Positions 17,857 through 26,873 of a DNA stretch of 64,000 nt are shown here, one piece after another. Numbering within the stretch: position 1 is the stretch's first letter; the number at the start of each line of letters is the position of its first letter. The stretch lies in contig NZ_FTNI01000012.1 of assembly GCF_900156315.1 (NCBI RefSeq), positions 151,562 to 215,561 on the forward strand, given 5' to 3'. A program made the position numbers and the translations under genes. This stretch comes from Microbispora rosea. GTDB taxonomy: Bacteria > Actinomycetota > Actinomycetes > Streptosporangiales > Streptosporangiaceae. A model generated the notes under the pieces. It worked only from the letters and a program-made list of their open reading frames with translations. It was not told the DNA's origin and searched no databases.

Positions 17857-19365
17857 TCAGGAGGCGGCGTCGATGGCGTTCTTCGTGGTGGGCTCGGCGC
17901 CGTTGACGCTCGCGCCGTCCTTGGCCGCGGCGGGGGCGCCGCCGGCCAGCAGGGAGCGGGCCAGGCCGAGGCCGGTGCCGCCGAGCGTGAGCGCCTTGGC
18001 CAGCATCTCCTCGATGCCCTGGGCGCCGTTGAGCACCACCATGTGGTCGACGTTGCCGAACGCCTTGGAGCCGGCCTCCACGATCTGCGGCCAGTTCTCG
18101 GCGAGCTGCTGGGCGATGACGGCCTCCTGGTTCTCGCGCAGCGCCTCGGACCGGGCCCTGATCGCGTCGGCCTCGGCCAGACCCTTGGCCTTGGCGGCCT
18201 CCGCCTCCGCGAGACCCTTGGCCTTGGCCGCCTCGGCCTCCGCGAGACCCCGCGCCTTGGCGGCCTCCGCCTCGCCCAGACCGGTCGCCTTGGTCGCCGA
18301 CGCGGCGGCCTCACCGCGCACCCGCACCGACTCGGCGTCGGCCGCCGCCGCCTGCTTCACCTGGGACGCCTGGGCCGCTGCGCGCAGCTCGGTCTCCCTG
18401 GCCTCCGCCTCGGCCTGGGCGATGCGCGCGTCGCGCTCGGCCTGGGACAGCGTGACGGTCTCGTACGCCTTGGCGTCGGCGGGCTTGCGAACCTGCGACT
18501 GGAGCCGCTGCTCGGCGAGCTGGGCCTCCAGCTCCGCTGCCCTGGTCTCCTGGACGACGACCTCCTGCCGCGCGGTGGCCTCCGACAGCGGTCCTGCCTG
18601 CCGGGCCTTGGCCGCCGCCTGGTCCACCTCCGCCTGGTATCCGGCCTGCTGGATCTGCGACTCGCGGACGGCGGCGGCCTTCTTGGCGGCCGCGACCTGC
18701 TCGGCCTCGGTGGCCTCCTGGTCGCGCTGGGCCTCGGCGATTCGGGCCGCCGCGGCGATCTTCGCGGCGTGCGGCTTGCCGAGGTTCGTGATGTAGCCGG
18801 TCTCGTCCTCGATCTCCTGGATCTGCAGCGAGTCGACCACCAGGCCGAGCTTGCTCATCTCGTCGGCCGCGGAGCTGCGGGTCTCGCTGGTGAGCCGCTC
18901 GCGGTTGAGGATGAGGTCCTCGACGGTCAGGTTGCCGATGATCGAGCGCAGGTGACCGGTGAACAGCTCGTGGATGGCGCCGTTCATCGAGTCCTGCTGG
19001 TCGAGGAAGCGCCGGGCGGCGTTCGCGATGCTGGTGAAGTCGTCGCCCACCTTGTAGATGATCACACCGCGCACCTGGACCGGGATGCCCTGCTGGGTCA
19101 CGCAGTTGACCTGGAGGTTCGTGGCCCGGCTGTCGAGCCGCAGCCGCCGGGCCGTCTGGAAGCCGGGCAGCACGGCGGTGCCCTTGCCCGTCACGATCTT
19201 GAAGCCGAGGCTGTCGGCCAGCTCGTTCTTCGTGTGCGCACCGAGACCCGAGATGATCAGTGCCTCGTTCGGTTCGGCGACCCGCCAGATGGCCTTGAAC
19301 AGGAGGATGAGGACGATGACGGCGACGACGGCCACACCGCCCACGACCAGGATCTCCGTTGACAT
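17857..19365 (-). CDS. SPFH/band-7 domain protein (flotillin-like)
   Basis: Membrane-anchored scaffold of 502 residues, the usual flotillin size; such proteins organise membrane microdomains. An N-terminal membrane helix (residues ~5-25, ILVVGGVAVVAVIVLILLF) precedes the SPFH domain (to ~210; QVNCVTQQGIPVQVRGVIIYKVG). A long Ala/Glu/Lys/Gln-rich coiled coil follows (~215-410), including a tandem 11-residue repeat GLAEAEAAKAK. The C-terminal part is GNVDHMVVLNGAQGIEEML. ATG 19365 has GGAGG ahead of it. The gene lies 46 bp downstream of a small NfeD-like gene, the normal partner in NfeD-flotillin operons. Confidence 0.93.
   Translation of the reverse strand: MSTEILVVGGVAVVAVIVLILLFKAIWRVAEPNEALIISGLGAHTKNELADSLGFKIVTGKGTAVLPGFQTARRLRLDSRATNLQVNCVTQQGIPVQVRGVIIYKVGDDFTSIANAARRFLDQQDSMNGAIHELFTGHLRSIIGNLTVEDLILNRERLTSETRSSAADEMSKLGLVVDSLQIQEIEDETGYITNLGKPHAAKIAAAARIAEAQRDQEATEAEQVAAAKKAAAVRESQIQQAGYQAEVDQAAAKARQAGPLSEATARQEVVVQETRAAELEAQLAEQRLQSQVRKPADAKAYETVTLSQAERDARIAQAEAEARETELRAAAQASQVKQAAAADAESVRVRGEAAASATKATGLGEAEAAKARGLAEAEAAKAKGLAEAEAAKAKGLAEADAIRARSEALRENQEAVIAQQLAENWPQIVEAGSKAFGNVDHMVVLNGAQGIEEMLAKALTLGGTGLGLARSLLAGGAPAAAKDGASVNGAEPTTKNAIDAAS
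18171..18296 (-). repeat. 33-bp in-frame tandem repeat in the SPFH gene
   Basis: Three units of 33 bp (18171-18203, 18204-18236, 18237-18269) and a diverged partial fourth encode the coiled-coil repeat GLAEAEAAKAK. The period is a multiple of three, so copy-number changes would lengthen or shorten the coil without a frameshift. Confidence 0.85.
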
Positions 19366-19411
19366 GGGAGCCTCCGTGTGGTGGGGGGAAAGGAGTGGAG
19401 GAGGGAGCGAG

Positions 19412-19621
19412 TCAGACGACCGCGCGAGCGACATAGACGGTGCGCGGGGGCGAATACTCCACGACGACGACGATGGACCCCACCGGGATCTCCTCGTCCG
19501 GAATGCTCGGATAGGCGTAGAACGCCTCGACACCCCCGCGGATGGGCACCATCACCTCGCCGACAAGGCCGGGGCCGATCCTGCCCGTGACCCTGCCCTG
19601 TCTGCCGACCACCCGCGTCAC
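19412..19621 (-). CDS. Small NfeD-like OB-fold protein
   Basis: Predicted 69-residue soluble protein. It resembles the C-terminal OB-fold domain of NfeD: VVGRQGRVTGRIGPGLVGEVMVPIRGG and then IPVGSIVVVVEYSPPRTVYVA. There is no membrane segment, so this is the short form. NfeD domains accompany SPFH proteins, and the SPFH gene begins 46 bp downstream, so they are probably co-transcribed and interact. The start GTG 19621 is chosen because homology begins there; the frame stays open for another 150 bp upstream, with other GTGs possible. Confidence 0.75.
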   Translation of the reverse strand: MTRVVGRQGRVTGRIGPGLVGEVMVPIRGGVEAFYAYPSIPDEEIPVGSIVVVVEYSPPRTVYVARAVV

Positions 19622-19808
19622 CCCGTCGTTTTCACCGCTCCTGGCTGCACCGCGAATGCGCAGGTTACCCCGTATCACCGTGCCGTGACAGAGCCGTTTT
19701 CCGTTCCCAGCCCCGCCGGCCGCGCAATTCGCCCTACTTCGCACCATCACCTGGCAGAACGGGGAGATCACTCCAGAAGTTCCGTCAGGCGGGACGATCC
19801 GTACACGA

Positions 19809-20858
19809 CTACTGGGCCGGCGCGGCGGGCTCCCTCTTCCCGGGCCGGCGGAGCCGGGTGAAGGCCCAGGAGACGTCGGGCTCCACCGCCCACCGGAACG
19901 CCCTGCGCACGGGGGACGTGCAGAGCAGGGCCGCGAGGACGATCCCGAGGACCGCCATGGCGGTCACGCCGAGCGGGTTGACGAGGACGTCGTGGAAGCG
20001 CTCGGCGACCTTCACGGCGAACCCGTGCAGCAGGTAGGCGTACATCGTGGCGCCGCCCAGGCCGGTGAACCAGGTGCGGCGGCTCGGCGCGACCGCCAGG
20101 AACGCCGCCACCAGCAGGGCGCCGGCCGCCAGCAGGGCGAGCCGGATCAGCGTGCCGGTCAGGTCGTCCACGCCGATCTGGTGGTTGGAGTGGCGCCAGC
20201 GGATCCACTCCGTCGGCACGAGCGTGTGCACGGCGAACGCGGCGGCGAGGGCCGCCGCCAGGACGGCCCCGCCCGCGATCCTCGCCCGGCGACCGCGCAG
20301 GAGGTCGAGGTGCTCCGGAGTGAGCATGAGGCCAAGCACGTAGAACGGCAGCAGGCCGAGGGTGCGGTTCATCGACAACTCGTCGGGCAGGGCGCTGGTG
20401 CCGGACAGCAGGCACAGCCCGACCGCGATCACCAGAGGGTGGCGCAACTGCTGCCAGACCGGCGTGGACAGCCGCCACAGGAACAGCGACATCAGGAACC
20501 AGGTCAGGTAGTACGGGTCGAGCAGGCTGATCTCGAGCTTGCCGTACAAGAAGAAGCGGGGCAGCGAATAGGCCACCTCGAAGATGACGTACGGCACCGC
20601 GAGGCCGCTGATGAGCTTGCGCGCCTTACCCGGAGAAAACGTGAAATTACGGGACAAATAGCCGCTGACGACGATGAAGAGCGGCATGTGGAAGAGGTAG
20701 ACGAAGAAGTAGAGCGCATGCGCCGCGGGGACGTCCCGCAGATCCTCGACGAGATGCCCGGAAACGACGAGCACGATGGCCAGGAACTTGGCGTTGTCCA
20801 GCAGCGGGTCGCGGACGGCGGACCTGCCGGACGGGCGGGCGGGGGCGATCACGGTCAT
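19809..20858 (-). CDS. Acyltransferase-3 family membrane protein
   Basis: Integral membrane O-acyltransferase of 349 residues with about ten hydrophobic segments. The N-terminal DNAKFLAIVLVVSGHLVED holds the family's conserved His35. It is followed by YLFHMPLFIVVSGYLSRNF and, later, the conserved WFLMSLFLWRL segment. Members acetylate or succinylate exported sugars, peptidoglycan or antibiotics. The gene stands alone, 86 bp from an SDR gene on the same strand, so the substrate is open. Confidence 0.9.
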   Translation of the reverse strand: MTVIAPARPSGRSAVRDPLLDNAKFLAIVLVVSGHLVEDLRDVPAAHALYFFVYLFHMPLFIVVSGYLSRNFTFSPGKARKLISGLAVPYVIFEVAYSLPRFFLYGKLEISLLDPYYLTWFLMSLFLWRLSTPVWQQLRHPLVIAVGLCLLSGTSALPDELSMNRTLGLLPFYVLGLMLTPEHLDLLRGRRARIAGGAVLAAALAAAFAVHTLVPTEWIRWRHSNHQIGVDDLTGTLIRLALLAAGALLVAAFLAVAPSRRTWFTGLGGATMYAYLLHGFAVKVAERFHDVLVNPLGVTAMAVLGIVLAALLCTSPVRRAFRWAVEPDVSWAFTRLRRPGKREPAAPAQ

Positions 20859-20945
20859 GCGGCCGGACCCTAGTCACCCGCCGTGAGCACCGGCGCAACC
20901 GCGGGCGAACACTCCCCGAACTCTTCCCATGCCCGCCCGGGCGGA

Positions 20946-21725
20946 TCAGGCGGCGCGGTAGCGCGTGGCGAGCCGGTGACTCTGGCCGCCGAAGGCGGCG
21001 AGCTCGGCCCGGAAGACCGCGTCCAGGAGTCCGGCGTCCTCGACGCCGGGGGCGCAGACGGTCTCGCCCAGCTCCAGGCCGCGCAGGCTGGCCGTGACGA
21101 CGTCGTCGGCGCTCATGCGGGGCACGGCGCTCAGGTCGAGGCCCTGACGCTCGTGGAACTCGGTGGCCACCACGCCGGGGCACAGCACCTGCACGGCGAC
21201 TCCCGTGCCTTCGAGCTCCGCGCTCAGGGTCTGGGACATCGCGACGAGGTGGGCCAGGGTCCCGGCGTAGACGGCCCTGCGGGGCATCTGGGAGTGCGGC
21301 GCGGGACCGCTGAAGGCGATCATCCCGGCCACGTTGACCACCGCGCCCTCGCCCCGCTCCCGCATGCCCGCGACGGCGGCGCGGGTGAGCATCGTCGGGG
21401 CGACGACCTTGACGTGCACGAGTTCCCTGGCCTTGCCGGCGGGGAGCTCGTCGAGCGGCATGTAGTGCGACACCCCGGCGTTGTTCACGAGCGTGGTCAA
21501 CGGCTCGGCCGCGCAGATCTCGGCGACCGTGTCGATGCCCTCGTCGGTCGACAGGTCGGCGGCCACCGTCCGCACCCCGACCTCGGGGTGCGAGGCGGCG
21601 AACTCCTCCAGGCGCTCCTTCCGCCGGCCCACGATCACCAGGTCGTGGCCGAGGGCCGCCAGCCGCTCGGCGAAGGCCCTGCCGATTCCCGAGGTGGCGC
21701 CGGTGACGAGTGCGAGCGTGCTCAT
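20946..21725 (-). CDS. SDR-family protein lacking the catalytic Ser and Lys
   Basis: Classical short-chain dehydrogenase fold, 259 residues. The cofactor loop TGATSGIG is at 8-15 and NNAG at 81-84. The active site departs from the family: the serine position reads NVAGM (Gly134), and YxxxK reads Tyr153-AGT-Leu157, so the catalytic lysine is missing. The protein may have lost redox activity or may bind NADP(H) for another role. It otherwise resembles the DltE-like SDR branch. ATG 21725 is preceded by AAGGGAA. It lies 212 bp downstream of another SDR gene on the same strand. Confidence 0.85.
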   Translation of the reverse strand: MSTLALVTGATSGIGRAFAERLAALGHDLVIVGRRKERLEEFAASHPEVGVRTVAADLSTDEGIDTVAEICAAEPLTTLVNNAGVSHYMPLDELPAGKARELVHVKVVAPTMLTRAAVAGMRERGEGAVVNVAGMIAFSGPAPHSQMPRRAVYAGTLAHLVAMSQTLSAELEGTGVAVQVLCPGVVATEFHERQGLDLSAVPRMSADDVVTASLRGLELGETVCAPGVEDAGLLDAVFRAELAAFGGQSHRLATRYRAA

Positions 21726-21880
21726 GACTGCTGTTCCCTTTCCCTGCCCGGCCGCGGGGGCCGGAGTGCGGCTCTCGTGGAGCCGGGTCGTGTTCCGCAT
21801 CCGTGACTCCAGGATGCGGAGACGACCGGGTGAGCAGCCAGATGACCCGTCTTCCTGGGACCGCCGATACCAGGCAGGGC

Positions 21881-21956
21881 GCGCTTGCGGGCGGGCAGCC
21901 GACGGCGCTTACGGGCGGACAGCCCGCCGGCGCTCCTTCAGGCGGACAGCCCGGTG
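21881..21956. repeat. 24-27-bp tandem repeat enclosing a stop codon
   Basis: Three imperfect units begin at 21881, 21905 and 21930 with GCGCTT/GCGCTC and end in GGCGG(G/A)CAGCC. The third unit contains the stop codon of the downstream-facing SDR gene (21938-21940), so the other two copies lie in its 3' untranslated region. Confidence 0.7.
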
Positions 21957-22750
21957 GCCGCCAGGCTCGCGTCCCACAGGGCGGCGGCGAGGGCGGGGTC
22001 CGACATCCTCTCCGGCGCCCGTACGGGAGCGTTCTTGACGAAATACCGGCCCGGGTGATCGACGCCGTCGGCGTGGGTGGCGAGATGGACGATGCGCTCG
22101 GCTCCGGCCTGCGGCGGCTCGCCCATGCCCGGGAGGAGCCACACCAGCTTCATGAAGAACGTGCCCTCGGCGAACGAGGTCTTGAGCACCCCGGGGTGGA
22201 GACACGTGGCGGCCAGGCCCCGCTCGGCGAGCGACACGGTGAACAGCGCGTTGGCCTGCTTGGAGTCGCCATACTGCAGCCAGCCGTTCCAGCGCCGCCG
22301 CTCCCTCGACAGGTCGGCCGGGTCGAGGCGGCCCGTCTTCCCCGCCCGGGACGAGGTGGTGACGACCCTGGCGGACGACGCCGTGAGCCGGTCGAGCAGC
22401 AGGTTCGTCAGCAGGAACGGCGCCAGGTGGTTGACCTGCATCATCCACTCGTTGCCGTCCGCGGTGGTCCGGCGGTCGGGCGTCATCACGCCGGCGTTGT
22501 TGACCAGCACGTCTATGCGCTCGTACCGCGCCAGCAGCTCCGCCGCCAGCCCGCGCACCTCATCGAGGGAGGAGAAGTCCGCGAGGAGCGTGTCCGGACG
22601 GCTGCCGCCGGCCTGCTCCGCGCGGTCCGCGACGGCGCGGAGCTTCTCCGGGGTACGTCCGACGAGCACGATTTGGTGACCTCGCCGGGCGAGATCAAGG
22701 GCAGAAGCTGCACCGATTCCGGCACCAGCCCCAGTGATCACTGTAATCAT
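21938..22750 (-). CDS. Short-chain dehydrogenase/reductase
   Basis: NAD(P)-dependent oxidoreductase of 270 residues, in the retinol-dehydrogenase/WWOX-like branch. The cofactor loop TGAGAGIG is at 6-13 and NNAG at 84-87. The active site is complete: Ser133/Ser134, Tyr160 and Lys164 (YGDSK). ATG 22750 has GGAGGAACTG just upstream and was chosen over a longer frame. It diverges from the conservon sensor gene at 22862, leaving about 110 bp for both promoters. The substrate is not evident. Confidence 0.93.
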   Translation of the reverse strand: MITVITGAGAGIGAASALDLARRGHQIVLVGRTPEKLRAVADRAEQAGGSRPDTLLADFSSLDEVRGLAAELLARYERIDVLVNNAGVMTPDRRTTADGNEWMMQVNHLAPFLLTNLLLDRLTASSARVVTTSSRAGKTGRLDPADLSRERRRWNGWLQYGDSKQANALFTVSLAERGLAATCLHPGVLKTSFAEGTFFMKLVWLLPGMGEPPQAGAERIVHLATHADGVDHPGRYFVKNAPVRAPERMSDPALAAALWDASLAATGLSA

Positions 22751-22861
22751 CAGTTCCTCCCACTGCGCCAGAACTGTATCGGTGCTAGCCTTCTGTGCGA
22801 TCTTCCGGAGGTGCATTCCCCCATAAATGCGGCGCGAGCCTCCAGCAATGCAGGAGTGGCT

Positions 22862-25534
22862 ATGGGTTCGAGAAACCGGTCGATTCGGTTCAAGATCTTC
22901 TTGTTGCTGCTCCTGCCATTGCTCATGTTGAGTGCTATGTGGGGATTTGCCCTAAAACTCACGGTCGGGGACGGCCTCGTCCTCCTGAACTCCAAGACGC
23001 TGTACGACACCATTGGAGTGACCTCCACCGACCTGGGCACCCAGATCCAGGCCGAACGCGCGCTGACCGCCGGCGTCCTCAGCAGCGGCCAGACGACGTC
23101 GGCCGCGCTCACCGCCCAGCAGGCCAAGACCACCGCCGCCGCGGACAGGTTCAAGAAGTCCGCCGACGACAGGGCGACCCGCAACGCCATGAGCGACGAG
23201 CTCCTGGCGCCCATGGAGTCCCTGCTGTCCTCCCTCGAACGCCTGCCCACGATCCGGGAGGGCGTCTCGCTCGGCAGGACCGACAGGCTGACGGCCATCA
23301 CCTCGTACAACACGATCATGGACGACCTGTTCGCGCTCTACGAGCGGCTCGTCTCGGTGCCCGACCTGGCCACCTTCCAGCAGGCCAGCGCCATGCAGGG
23401 GATGGGCAACGCCCACGAGATGATCACTCGTGAGGACGCCCTCGTACGCGGGGCGCTCGCCAGCGGCACGATGACGGGCGCCGAGCAGAACGCCTTCAGC
23501 GAGTGGGTCGCCACCCGGCGGTTCCTCTACGGCAAGAACCGGCCGGTCCTCAGCGGTGACATGCGGGCGCCGTACGAGCAGGTGCTCACCTCGCCGCTGT
23601 TCGAGCGGTTCACCGCCCTGGAGAACCAGATCGTCAACCAGGTGCGCTCCGGCGGCCCGCTCCCCGCGGACGCCGAGAAGTGGTCGCCGACCGTCGACCA
23701 GATGATCCTCCGGCTCGACTCGGCCCGGGTGAAGGCCTCGGACGCGCTCAACGTCTCCGCCACATCGGTCGCCACCGGGATCATGCTCCGCATCCTGGTC
23801 GCCGGCGGGCTCGGCCTCATAGTGATCGTCGCCACGATCATCTTCTCCGTCCGGTTCGGCCGCCGTCTCGCCCGCGACCTCGCCGGGCTGCGCGACGCCG
23901 CGCTCGAACTCGCCGTCTCACGGCTGCCGCAGGTCGTCGACAAGCTGCGGCGGGGCGAGGACGTCAACGTCGAGGCGGAGGCGCCCCCGATCAAGGCGAC
24001 GGGCTCCAACGAGGTCGAGGACGTCGCGCGCGCGTTCAGCTCCGTCCAGCGCACGGCGGTGGAGGCCGCCGTCGGCCAGGCCGCCCTCCGCCGTGGCGTC
24101 AGCCATGTCTTCCTCAACCTGGCCCGCCGTAACCAGACCCTGCTGCACCGCCAGCTCACGCTCCTCGACACGATGCAGCGCCGTGCCGAGGACCCGGAGA
24201 GCCTGGAGGACCTCTTCCGGCTCGACCACCTGACCACCCGCATGCGCCGCCACGCGGAGAGCCTGATCATCCTGTCCGGCTCCGCGCCCGGACGGGCATG
24301 GCGCAAGCCGGTGCCGTTGATCGACGTGGTCCGCGCCGCGATCTCCGAGGTCGAGGACTACACCCGCGTCTCGACGGCCCCGATGCCGAACGTCGCCATC
24401 GCCGGCGCGACCGTGGCCGACGTGGTGCACCTGATCGCCGAGCTGCTGGAGAACGCCACGATCTTCTCGCCTCCGCAGACGAGGGTGGAGGTGCGCGGTG
24501 AGGTCGTCGCCAACGGGCTCGCGGTGGAGATCGAGGACCGCGGTCTCGGCCTGACGCCCGAGGAGTACGACGAGATCAACGCGCGGCTCGCCGACCCGCC
24601 GGAGTTCGACCTGGCGGACAGCGACCGGCTCGGGCTCTTCGTCGTCGGCCAGCTCGCCGCCCGGCACGAGATCGGGGTGGTCATGCGCGGCTCGCCGTAC
24701 GGCGGGACGACCGCGATCGTGCTCATCCCCCGGACCCTGGTGGTGGAGGAAGGCTCGCCCGCGGCGCTGGCGGGTCCGCCCCCACGCGGCGCCCACGCGA
24801 AGCCCGCGCTGGCGGCCGGCGGTCACGACACCGACATCTCGCTCAACGACACGCTCCAGGCCGACCTCGGGCTGCGCGGCTCCGCCGCCGGTGAGCCCCG
24901 CGAAGGCCGCACGCTCGTCGGGGAGATCGCGAAGGACGTCCCCGACGGCGTCCTCGAAGGCGTCCCCGGAGACGCTCCCGGAGAGGCTTCCGGGAAGACG
25001 GAGGACCGGGAGGAGCGCACGGGCGCGTCCGAGCCGTCCCCGTTCTTCACGCCGGCCGCCCTGCGGACCGAGGCCGTGCCCTCCGCCACGCGCGACGACC
25101 TCTCCTCGCGGTCTCCCGGCTCCGGCTTCGAGAACCCGCGCCAGGCGGCCGTTCCCTCCGCTTCGCCCTCCGTCGTCCCGTCCGCCGAGCCGGCGACCGC
25201 CCCCACAGGGGTGGCGGCGAACGGCCTGGCGCAGCGGACGAGCAGACAACGGGCCAGAGGCCCCGTCTCCAACGGCACCCACGCCGGCCTGCCGCGCAGG
25301 GTTCGCCAGGCCAACATCGCCCCGCAGCTTCGCACCCAGTCCCAGGAGACGGGTCCGCAGACGCCGCCGCTGTCCGCCCCGACCGTGGAAGAGCGGTCGC
25401 CGGAGGAGGCCAGGGCGATGTTCAGCGCCTTCCAGCGCGGCGCGCTCAGAGGTCGGGAGGACTCCGATCAGCCGGGTGGGGCCGCACCCGGCGACCACGC
25501 ACACAACATGCACGGCGAGAAGGGTGACGAATGA
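22862..25534 (+). CDS. cvnA: Conservon sensor kinase (nitrate/nitrite-sensing NIT domain)
   Basis: Membrane sensor ATPase of 890 residues. Helix 1 (residues ~9-29) and helix 2 (~300-322, ILVAGGLGLIVIVATIIF) flank an extracytoplasmic NIT-like domain (AERALTAGVLSSG). A HAMP-like region, a histidine-kinase-like helical section (NLARRNQTLLHRQLTLLD) and a HATPase domain (LLENATIFSPP, EDRGLGLTPEEY, GLFVVGQLAARHEIGV) follow. The last ~250 residues are Pro/Ala/Glu-rich and probably disordered. In Streptomyces conservons this protein forms a membrane complex with the three following products. AGGAG precedes ATG 22862. The stop overlaps the next gene by four bases (ATGA). Confidence 0.93.
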   Translation: MGSRNRSIRFKIFLLLLLPLLMLSAMWGFALKLTVGDGLVLLNSKTLYDTIGVTSTDLGTQIQAERALTAGVLSSGQTTSAALTAQQAKTTAAADRFKKSADDRATRNAMSDELLAPMESLLSSLERLPTIREGVSLGRTDRLTAITSYNTIMDDLFALYERLVSVPDLATFQQASAMQGMGNAHEMITREDALVRGALASGTMTGAEQNAFSEWVATRRFLYGKNRPVLSGDMRAPYEQVLTSPLFERFTALENQIVNQVRSGGPLPADAEKWSPTVDQMILRLDSARVKASDALNVSATSVATGIMLRILVAGGLGLIVIVATIIFSVRFGRRLARDLAGLRDAALELAVSRLPQVVDKLRRGEDVNVEAEAPPIKATGSNEVEDVARAFSSVQRTAVEAAVGQAALRRGVSHVFLNLARRNQTLLHRQLTLLDTMQRRAEDPESLEDLFRLDHLTTRMRRHAESLIILSGSAPGRAWRKPVPLIDVVRAAISEVEDYTRVSTAPMPNVAIAGATVADVVHLIAELLENATIFSPPQTRVEVRGEVVANGLAVEIEDRGLGLTPEEYDEINARLADPPEFDLADSDRLGLFVVGQLAARHEIGVVMRGSPYGGTTAIVLIPRTLVVEEGSPAALAGPPPRGAHAKPALAAGGHDTDISLNDTLQADLGLRGSAAGEPREGRTLVGEIAKDVPDGVLEGVPGDAPGEASGKTEDREERTGASEPSPFFTPAALRTEAVPSATRDDLSSRSPGSGFENPRQAAVPSASPSVVPSAEPATAPTGVAANGLAQRTSRQRARGPVSNGTHAGLPRRVRQANIAPQLRTQSQETGPQTPPLSAPTVEERSPEEARAMFSAFQRGALRGREDSDQPGGAAPGDHAHNMHGEKGDE

Positions 25535-25938
25535 CCGGCAAAGCGACGTCGACCGGCGAACTGAACTGGCTGCTCGACGATCTCATCGGCAGGGTCGCCG
25601 CCGTCCGCCAGGCGGTGATCCTCTCCACCGACGGTCTCGTCGTTGGGGCCTCCCAAGGGCTGAGCCGGGAGGACGCGGAGCACCTGTCCGCGGTTGCCGC
25701 CGGGTTCCAGAGCCTGGCGCGGGGGGCGGGACGACACTTCGGCGGAGGCGAGGTCAGGCAGACCATCGTGGAGATGGAGGCCGCCTTCCTGTTCGTCACG
25801 GCCGCCGGCCAGGGCACCTGCCTGGCCGTGCTGGCCGCCTCCGACGCCGACGTCGGGCACATCGCGTACGAGATGGCGATGCTGGTCAAGCGGGTGGGCC
25901 AGCACATCTCCACCAACCCGCGGCGGATCTCCCCATGA
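25531..25938 (+). CDS. cvnB: Conservon roadblock/LC7-domain protein
   Basis: Protein of 135 residues with a single roadblock/LC7 domain (ELNWLLDDLIGRVAAVRQAVILSTDGL, then HLSAVAAGFQSLARG). Roadblock proteins of conservons are thought to act on the partner Ras-like GTPase. The start overlaps the sensor stop by ATGA, so translation is coupled. Confidence 0.95.
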   Translation: MTGKATSTGELNWLLDDLIGRVAAVRQAVILSTDGLVVGASQGLSREDAEHLSAVAAGFQSLARGAGRHFGGGEVRQTIVEMEAAFLFVTAAGQGTCLAVLAASDADVGHIAYEMAMLVKRVGQHISTNPRRISP

Positions 25939-25939
25939 G

Positions 25940-26317
25940 ATGGGTGGCCACATGACGGGACCCCAGTGGATGGACGAGGAGGCCGGGCCGTTGGTCCGGC
26001 CCTACGCGCTGACGGGGGGCCGGGCGCGGCACTCCGGGGCCAAGCTCGACCTGATCACCATGGTGACCAGCACGGGCTCACCGAGGGACGTCCCCGGCAT
26101 TGGCCCCGAGCAGCGGCGGATCCTCGAGATCGCGCGCAGAGGCGCGTCGGTGGTGGACATCGCGTCCGACATCGACCTGCCGCTGGGCGTGGTCCGCGTC
26201 CTGATCGGGGATCTGCACGACCTCGGACTCGTCGACGTACGAGATCCGGGCAAGGTGGCGCCGCTGCCAAGCGAGCGCATTCTCAAGGAAGTGATCAATG
26301 GCCTTCGCGCCCTCTGA
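25940..26317 (+). CDS. cvnC: Conservon DUF742 protein
   Basis: Protein of 125 residues. It shows the DUF742 hallmarks: an N-terminal GPLVRPYALTGGR, then a winged-helix-like PEQRRILEIARRGASVVDIASDIDLPLGVVRVLIGDL, read in short segments, and a C-terminal PSERILKEVINGLRAL. ATG 25940 or the in-frame ATG 25952 (MTGPQW, the commoner family start) may be used; neither has a strong ribosome site, as expected for coupled translation. It overlaps the GTPase gene by 20 bp. Confidence 0.92.
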   Translation: MGGHMTGPQWMDEEAGPLVRPYALTGGRARHSGAKLDLITMVTSTGSPRDVPGIGPEQRRILEIARRGASVVDIASDIDLPLGVVRVLIGDLHDLGLVDVRDPGKVAPLPSERILKEVINGLRAL

Positions 26318-26873
26318 GGAGCCGGTCGCCCTCAAGATATTGGTGGCCGGCGGCTTCGGCGTCGGCAAGACCACGCTGGTCGGCGCGATCAGCGAGATTC
26401 GCCCCCTGCGCACCGAGGAGGTGCTGTCCGACCGCGGCGTCGACGTCGACGACATCGACGGCGTTGAAGGCAAGACGACCACGACGGTGGCCATGGACTT
26501 CGGCCGCATCACCATCAGGGAAGGACTCGTGGTCTACCTGTTCGGCACCCCCGGACAGGAGCGCTTCTGGTTCATGTGGGACGAGCTGTCCTACGGCGCG
26601 CTCGGGGCCGTCGTACTGGCCGACACCCGCAGGCTGACCGACTGCTTTCCGTCGATCGACTACTTCGAGCAGCGCGGCACGCCGTTCATCGTCGCGGTCA
26701 ACTGCTTCGACGGCGCCGACCGGCACGAGCCCGAGGACGTGCGGATCGCCCTCGACCTCGACCCCGACGTCCCCGTCCTGCTCTGCGACGTACGGCGCCG
26801 CGCCTCGGCCAAGGTCGTGCTCGTCACGCTCGTGGAGCACGCGCTCAAGATGCTGACGGCCGCCCAGCGGTAG
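26298..26873 (+). CDS. cvnD: Conservon Ras-like GTPase
   Basis: Small GTP-binding protein of 191 residues, in the MglA-like branch. The P-loop GGFGVGKTTLVG has Lys24 and Thr25. A switch I-like segment (GVEGKTTTTVAMDFG) and the G3 motif FGTPGQERFWFMWDEL follow. The usual NKxD specificity motif is replaced by VNCFDG, as is common in this group. It completes the four-gene conservon, a signalling module linked to membrane sensing. Its last 29 bases overlap the 3' end of the convergent ene-reductase gene. Confidence 0.95.
   Translation: MAFAPSEEPVALKILVAGGFGVGKTTLVGAISEIRPLRTEEVLSDRGVDVDDIDGVEGKTTTTVAMDFGRITIREGLVVYLFGTPGQERFWFMWDELSYGALGAVVLADTRRLTDCFPSIDYFEQRGTPFIVAVNCFDGADRHEPEDVRIALDLDPDVPVLLCDVRRRASAKVVLVTLVEHALKMLTAAQR

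Noticed and set aside
21803..22861. Very long open frame running into the conservon sensor from the left
   Set aside because: The upstream part lies antisense to a convincing SDR gene; the sensor's membrane helix and ribosome site place the start at 22862.
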